A stretch of DNA of 8,831 nt from Bacteroidia bacterium. Lineage in GTDB: Bacteria > Bacteroidota > Bacteroidia > Bacteroidales > BM520. Of this stretch, positions 5,413 to 8,831 are shown one piece after another (position 1 is the stretch's first letter; each line of letters begins with the position of its first letter). Location: contig RZYD01000082.1 in NCBI GenBank assembly GCA_009930445.1, positions 1-8,831 on the forward strand, read 5' to 3'. Both the position numbers and the translations under genes were made by a program. The notes under the pieces were generated by a model. It saw nothing but the letters and a program-made list of their open reading frames with translations, was not told the DNA's origin and made no database searches.

Positions 5413-5763
5413 ATGTTTATTAAAGATTATATTGAGAATAAAATCCCAGAACTTGTAGGGAGACTATACCCGGTTTTTACAACCGACATTGAACGCATGA
5501 CAGTGGCCTATAAGTTTTCTCCTGTGGCGGGTGGGCACGTTAAGCAGTACCAGCTGGAGCTAAAGGTTATCTGGTCAGACTATGATGAGTGCCTTGAAAT
5601 GGAGAATAAGCTGGTAGAGTTATTGGACATGCAGGATGATGATGAGTATATAAGGGTTCCTGAAGCAAGTTTTCATAGTGTGCTTTCTGGGGGCGGATGT
5701 TTATTTAATGATGGGTGCCAGATGTATGAAGACACCTTGTATTTTATTATTAATTGGAGGTAA
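5413..5763 (+). CDS. Tail terminator / tail completion protein (SPP1 gp17-like)
   Basis: A 116-residue protein that probably caps the head-proximal end of the tail tube and joins it to the head closure ring. GGGAGG at 5401-5406 lies six bases before the ATG and within the end of the gp10-like gene. The sequence begins with an N-terminal helix (MFIKDYIENKIPELVGRLYP) and continues with alternating strands and a helix: YQLELKVIWSD, LEMENKLVELLDMQ, EASFHSVLSGGGCLFN, and a final strand DTLYFIINWR. This mixed alpha/beta layout and the location just before the tail tube gene are typical of tail terminators. The TAA stop overlaps the ribosome binding region of the tube gene. The call rests mainly on order and length. 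Confidence 0.8.
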   Translation: MFIKDYIENKIPELVGRLYPVFTTDIERMTVAYKFSPVAGGHVKQYQLELKVIWSDYDECLEMENKLVELLDMQDDDEYIRVPEASFHSVLSGGGCLFNDGCQMYEDTLYFIINWR

Positions 5764-5766
5764 AAG

Positions 5767-6327
5767 ATGAAAGATAAAGATGAGATTTTATTAGGTTCTG
5801 GTGAGCTTTTTTTGCTTATTTTTAACGGCACGGAACTGCCGGAAGATGCAACCATTGAAACCGAGGAAAACAATGTAGGTCATTGTTCCGGTGGATTTTC
5901 CATCAGTTACAAGCCCACAAAGTATGATGTGCTCAATCAGTATGAGCGCATTGTTAAATCATTTATTACGAAGGAAGAAATTTCTGCCAAGACCGGTTTG
6001 CTTAGCTGGAACATGAAAAATATTGAAATGCTTTCAACTGGCGAGTATTCCGAAGACGCGGCGAATAAAACACGTTCTCTTACATTTACAGGCGAGGGTA
6101 AATCTCTCAAGACGGTACTGCTGCGCTTTATCCATACAAAGGAAAACGGCAAGCATATCCGCTTTACCATGATTGGACAGGGTGGCTCCGGTTTTGCCAT
6201 GGAATTTGCCAACAAAGAAGTTACAGTAGATGCTGAGATTGCTGCCATTAAAAAACTGGATGGGTTCCTTGCCAAGTTTGAGGAAGAGCTTACAGATGAA
6301 GAGGCTACAGCATTAGTAGGAGCCTAG
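5767..6327 (+). CDS. Major tail tube protein
   Basis: A 186-residue protein expected to polymerise into stacked hexamers forming the tail tube. The ATG at 5767 follows GGAGG at 5756-5760, which runs into the stop of the preceding gene. The sequence is beta-rich: LLGSGELFLLIFNGTELP, IGFSIS-type strands around GHCSGGFSISYKP, SAKTGLLSWNMKNIEML, KTRSLTFTGEGKSLKTV and HIRFTMIGQGGSGFAMEF. The C-terminal part is an acidic helix (AKFEEELTDEEATALVGA). 'LGSGELFL', then a beta strand ending in Y-K-P, and a late 'IGQGGSGFAMEF' with an AEI-type strand fit Firmicutes siphovirus tube proteins. Its position directly before the two-frame chaperone and the tape measure gene is the strongest support. Confidence 0.88.
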   Translation: MKDKDEILLGSGELFLLIFNGTELPEDATIETEENNVGHCSGGFSISYKPTKYDVLNQYERIVKSFITKEEISAKTGLLSWNMKNIEMLSTGEYSEDAANKTRSLTFTGEGKSLKTVLLRFIHTKENGKHIRFTMIGQGGSGFAMEFANKEVTVDAEIAAIKKLDGFLAKFEEELTDEEATALVGA

Positions 6328-6338
6328 GGGGTATTTAA

Positions 6339-6638
6339 ATGCTTGATTTAGATAAGTATATGTTAAAGACATTAGAGGTTGCTATGCTTGGCTCTGTTGT
6401 GCATGTTAAACAGCCAAGTGTACTGCTGTATGAGCAGATTACGGCTGCTGAAAAAGGGCTTAACTCAAAGAATCTGATGGATAAGAGGCTGGACGTAGTT
6501 AAGCTGATGTTGGATAACAACATGGAGGGCAAAGTCTTTGAAAAAGAAAGTCTTAAGACTTTATCCAGATCAGCCATGGAATGTCTGATATCCGCAGTAA
6601 GCACATTGAGGGCAGAGGTCGAAAACGACCCAAACTGA
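6339..6638 (+). CDS. Tail assembly chaperone, short form (lambda gpG-like)
   Basis: A 99-residue protein equivalent to lambda gpG, which coats the tape measure protein during tail assembly and is not in the finished virion. AGGGGG at 6326-6331 is seven bases before the ATG. The sequence is helical and charged, with no recognised catalytic motif (for example EQITAAEKGLNSKNLMDK and MECLISAVSTLRAEVENDPN). Identification rests on position between tail tube and tape measure and on the frameshift site at its last codons: the frame ends CCA AAC TGA, and the final six bases belong to CCCAAAC. Most ribosomes would stop at the TGA and make this form; a minority would shift -1 and make the longer gpGT form. 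Confidence 0.88.
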   Translation: MLDLDKYMLKTLEVAMLGSVVHVKQPSVLLYEQITAAEKGLNSKNLMDKRLDVVKLMLDNNMEGKVFEKESLKTLSRSAMECLISAVSTLRAEVENDPN

Positions 6639-6662
6639 TGATTCCCACTCTTCCGGAAGAGT
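6614..6662 (+). other. Programmed -1 ribosomal frameshift signal in the tail chaperone gene
   Basis: The heptamer CCCAAAC at 6629-6635 is in the correct phase (C CCA AAC), fits the X-XXY-YYZ rule, and the zero-frame stop TGA follows directly. Upstream, AGAGGT at 6614-6619 resembles a ribosome binding site about nine bases before the heptamer, as in dnaX. Downstream, ACTCTT (6647-6652), loop CCGG and AAGAGT (6657-6662) form a perfect hairpin 11 bases after the heptamer. After slipping, reading continues CTG ATG ATT into the second frame. Confidence 0.85.
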
Positions 6663-6949
6663 ACCGTGAAGCTTTTTATGAGCGGTATTTTGAAAGTGAG
6701 GGATGGGAAAGAGAATACAACCTTTCCACGGGCGAATTAAGGCGAATAAGCAGATATTCAGGGTTAAACTTTATGGAAATCCTGAATCTGCCTTATCCGC
6801 TTTTTTTATTGCTTAGAAAGGATAGCTGGATAGACAGCTGGATGCAGAACCCGGGTGGAAGAGAGTATTTAAAGACACTTTGGAGGCTGCGTCAGACAGA
6901 AGCTGATGTAGCGAAGGTTCGGAAATATGAGAATGGGGGTGGTATCTGA
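6635..6949 (+). CDS. Tail assembly chaperone, gpT extension made by -1 frameshift (gpGT)
   Basis: This is the second half of a lambda gpGT-type fusion. Slipping at CCCAAAC changes the frame so that residue 99 of gpG is followed by LMIPTLPEEYREAFYERYF; the joined product has about 203 residues. In lambda the T part binds the tube protein while the G part holds the tape measure. The T part here has 104 residues, is rich in Arg, Glu and aromatic residues, and contains RRISRYSGLNFMEILNLPYP and WRLRQTEADVAKVRKY. The frame is also open upstream to an ATG at 6581, but no ribosome binding site precedes that ATG and it lies deep inside gpG, so independent translation is unlikely. Its stop TGA shares one base with the tape measure ATG at 6949, a coupled arrangement. 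Confidence 0.85.
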   Translation: MMIPTLPEEYREAFYERYFESEGWEREYNLSTGELRRISRYSGLNFMEILNLPYPLFLLLRKDSWIDSWMQNPGGREYLKTLWRLRQTEADVAKVRKYENGGGI

Positions 6950-8831
6950 TGGCAGGAGGAATACAGCTTGCTCCACTGCTTACGGAGATTAAGGTTAATA
7001 CCGCTAATTTCAAATCCGACATGGATAAAGCTTCATCCATTGGTGTAAGCGGTGCAAAGCGAATTAGTGACCAGATGTCTGGTGTTACAAAAGTCGGGGA
7101 GAATCTTCAGAAGGTTGGAAAGAGCCTGACCACTTATGTTACTCTGCCCATTATAGCTGCCGGCGGCGCAGCCACAAAGATGGCTATGGACTTCGAGACC
7201 GACTTTGCAAAGGTAAGTACCCTTCTGGATGATTCCAGTACGGACTATGAAGCCTATAAATCGGATATTCTAGATAATTCCGGACTGATGAAAACAGCGG
7301 TTGGAGATTATTCAGACGCAGTTTACCAGGCTATTTCTGCAAGTGTAGACCAAAAAGATGCTATAGAATTTACCAATGAGGCTATTAAACTGGCCAAGGG
7401 GGGATTTACGACAGGGGCGAATGCTGTAGATATCCTTACTACGGCTATTAATGGCTACAATATGTCTGCGGATGATACCACAAGGATTTCTGATTTGTTG
7501 ATAACCACCCAGAACAAAGGTAAAACAACGGTTGATGAATTGGCGTCGTCCATGGGTAAAGTTATACCGGTAGCGGCTCAGGCTAATTTTGGCATCGAGG
7601 AGCTCAGTACGGCCTACGCAGTCCTTACAAAAAATGGTATTCAGACAGCAGAGGCGGGAACCTACATTAAAGCCATGCTGTCCGAAATTACAAAGAGCGG
7701 AAGCATTGCAGATACAACTCTTCGAGACCTGACAGGAAAAGGCTTTGCCGAACTTAAGAGTGAAGGGATGGCCACAACGGACATCTTAAAGCTCCTCTCG
7801 GATGCGGCCGAAGATAATGGTATGACGCTGAAGGATATGTTCGGATCTGTTGAAGCGGGTTCCGGGGCATTGGTTCTTGCCAAGGAAGACGGAAGTGAGT
7901 ATAACGAAATTCTCCGAGACATGGAGCATAGTGCGGGTGCTACTCAAAAAGCATTTGATAAGATGGATGCCACCCCAGCAGAAAGAATGTCTGGTGCTAT
8001 TAATAATATTAAAAATTCTGCTATCAAAATGGGGGATTCCCTAGTACCGATTGTGGAAAAGGTAGCTGATAAGATTTCTGACCTTGCGGACTGGTTTTCC
8101 AATCTTGATGAAGGGCAGAGGGAGAATGTTATTACCTGGGGGCTTTTAGCAGCGGGCATTGGTCCAGTGCTATCCATCGTTGGTGGTGGATTACAGACCT
8201 TCGTAAATCTAAAAAGTGCCATTGGTGGTGTAAGTGAAGCCATAGGTGCTGCAGGAAGTGCGTCTGGGCTTTTGGGCGGATTTTCCGGGCTTACAGGCAT
8301 CGCCGGACCGGTAGCTTTAGGTATTGCCGGAATAGCTACAGCGGCTTACGGATACCACGAGTACGGCCAGTTAATGAATCGAAGCGTAACAGAATCTACT
8401 GAGGAGATGTCCTTAATGGAAAGAGCTCTTGCCTTCTTAACAGGCACAGAGGTTCATTCTCGGGCGGAACTGGAAGCCATGGGCCTTGTGCATAAGGACT
8501 TTGCGGAGAATATCAGCCCGGAATTCCAGAAAGCCGTGGAGGATTCAACAACTGAACTTTACGATTTCCAGTTCTTCCTGAATTCTATTAATTTTGATGG
8601 GGTTTTGGATGCGGCGGAATCGGAAGAGTTTAATTATCGTGTGGATGCCCTGTGTAATCGTGCGATTGAGACAATAAACTCCAAAAAAGAGGAAACAACG
8701 CAGAGCCTTTCTGAACTTTTTATGGTTGACGATAATGCTATTGATGAGAGTGAACAGCTTTTAATAGATTACTTTAACCGAAACTACGACAACAGTGTTG
8801 CCGAAGTTAACCGCCGCAAAGATGCGATATA
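6949..8831 (+). CDS. Tape measure protein, TP901-type (3' end cut by window)
   Basis: The tape measure sets tail length and is ejected with the DNA. The frame is open from ATG 6949 to the window end (627 complete codons), with GGGGGTGG at 6935-6942. The first 60 residues are a helical N-terminus. The TP901-type core starts near residue 78 (MAMDFETDFAKVSTLLDD) and continues with DAVYQAISASVDQ, NAVDILTTAINGY, TTVDELASSMGKVIPVAA and QTAEAGTYIKAML. Near 347 comes SGAINNIKNSAIKMGDSLVP, the usual end of that core. Two hydrophobic glycine/alanine-rich segments follow (about 394-415 and 440-470), as expected for a protein that may cross the host membrane during injection. The remaining residues are charged helices without recognised enzyme motifs. 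The full protein is probably much longer, so any lysozyme-like or other domain would lie outside the window. Confidence 0.95.
   Translation, partial: MAGGIQLAPLLTEIKVNTANFKSDMDKASSIGVSGAKRISDQMSGVTKVGENLQKVGKSLTTYVTLPIIAAGGAATKMAMDFETDFAKVSTLLDDSSTDYEAYKSDILDNSGLMKTAVGDYSDAVYQAISASVDQKDAIEFTNEAIKLAKGGFTTGANAVDILTTAINGYNMSADDTTRISDLLITTQNKGKTTVDELASSMGKVIPVAAQANFGIEELSTAYAVLTKNGIQTAEAGTYIKAMLSEITKSGSIADTTLRDLTGKGFAELKSEGMATTDILKLLSDAAEDNGMTLKDMFGSVEAGSGALVLAKEDGSEYNEILRDMEHSAGATQKAFDKMDATPAERMSGAINNIKNSAIKMGDSLVPIVEKVADKISDLADWFSNLDEGQRENVITWGLLAAGIGPVLSIVGGGLQTFVNLKSAIGGVSEAIGAAGSASGLLGGFSGLTGIAGPVALGIAGIATAAYGYHEYGQLMNRSVTESTEEMSLMERALAFLTGTEVHSRAELEAMGLVHKDFAENISPEFQKAVEDSTTELYDFQFFLNSINFDGVLDAAESEEFNYRVDALCNRAIETINSKKEETTQSLSELFMVDDNAIDESEQLLIDYFNRNYDNSVAEVNRRKDAI

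Noticed and set aside
5937..6275. 112-codon minus-strand frame in the tail tube gene
   Set aside because: Antisense shadow of a confidently called gene, with no ribosome binding site or known motif.
6581..6949. Independent gene starting at ATG 6581 for the second chaperone frame
   Set aside because: No ribosome binding site lies before 6581, it begins inside gpG, and the CCCAAAC heptamer explains access to this frame as a -1 fusion.
7944..8300. 118-codon minus-strand frame in the tape measure gene
   Set aside because: Antisense shadow; the opposite frame continues the tape measure protein without interruption.

Overview
The window is a stretch of late structural genes from a long-tailed (siphovirus-type) phage or prophage of a Gram-positive host, most likely a Clostridia/Lachnospiraceae-like member of the Firmicutes. 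The evidence is moderate G+C, strong GGAGG-type ribosome binding sites, tightly packed genes all on the + strand, a typical Firmicutes lipoprotein signal peptide, and gene families in the SPP1-like order. Both ends are cut inside genes: the portal gene on the left and the tape measure gene on the right. No integrase, repressor, tRNA, CRISPR or insertion sequence is visible.

Layout. 1-1705: portal protein (C-terminal part) overlapping a Mu F / SPP1 gp7-type minor head protein. 1738-2001: a small zinc-ribbon-like protein. 2057-2626: a secreted lipoprotein gene with a candidate promoter just upstream and a good intrinsic terminator just downstream, so it looks like an inserted 'moron' cargo gene inside the head module. 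2627-2855: a 229-base gene-free leader with two terminator-like hairpins and further inverted repeats. 2856-4349: GP20-type scaffold and major capsid protein. 4348-4375: a hairpin with an alternative pairing that would cover the next ribosome binding site. 4383-5763: head-tail connector, head closure, HK97 gp10-like and tail terminator proteins, closely spaced. 5767-6327: tail tube. 6339-6949: two-frame tail assembly chaperone with a CCCAAAC -1 frameshift site directly before the zero-frame stop. 6949 to the end: tape measure protein.

How they work together. Scaffold and capsid protein build the procapsid on the portal, with the minor head protein at the portal vertex. Connector, closure and terminator proteins join head to tail. 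The tube protein polymerises on a tape measure held by the chaperones gpG and gpGT, whose ratio is set by frameshifting. The lipoprotein and possibly the zinc-ribbon protein do not fit virion assembly.

Most of the window is a standard structural module. The points most worth a second look are the self-contained lipoprotein cargo unit, the structured leader before the GP20 scaffold gene, the capsid/connector hairpin switch, and the compact frameshift cassette. I see no clearly new multi-gene system.
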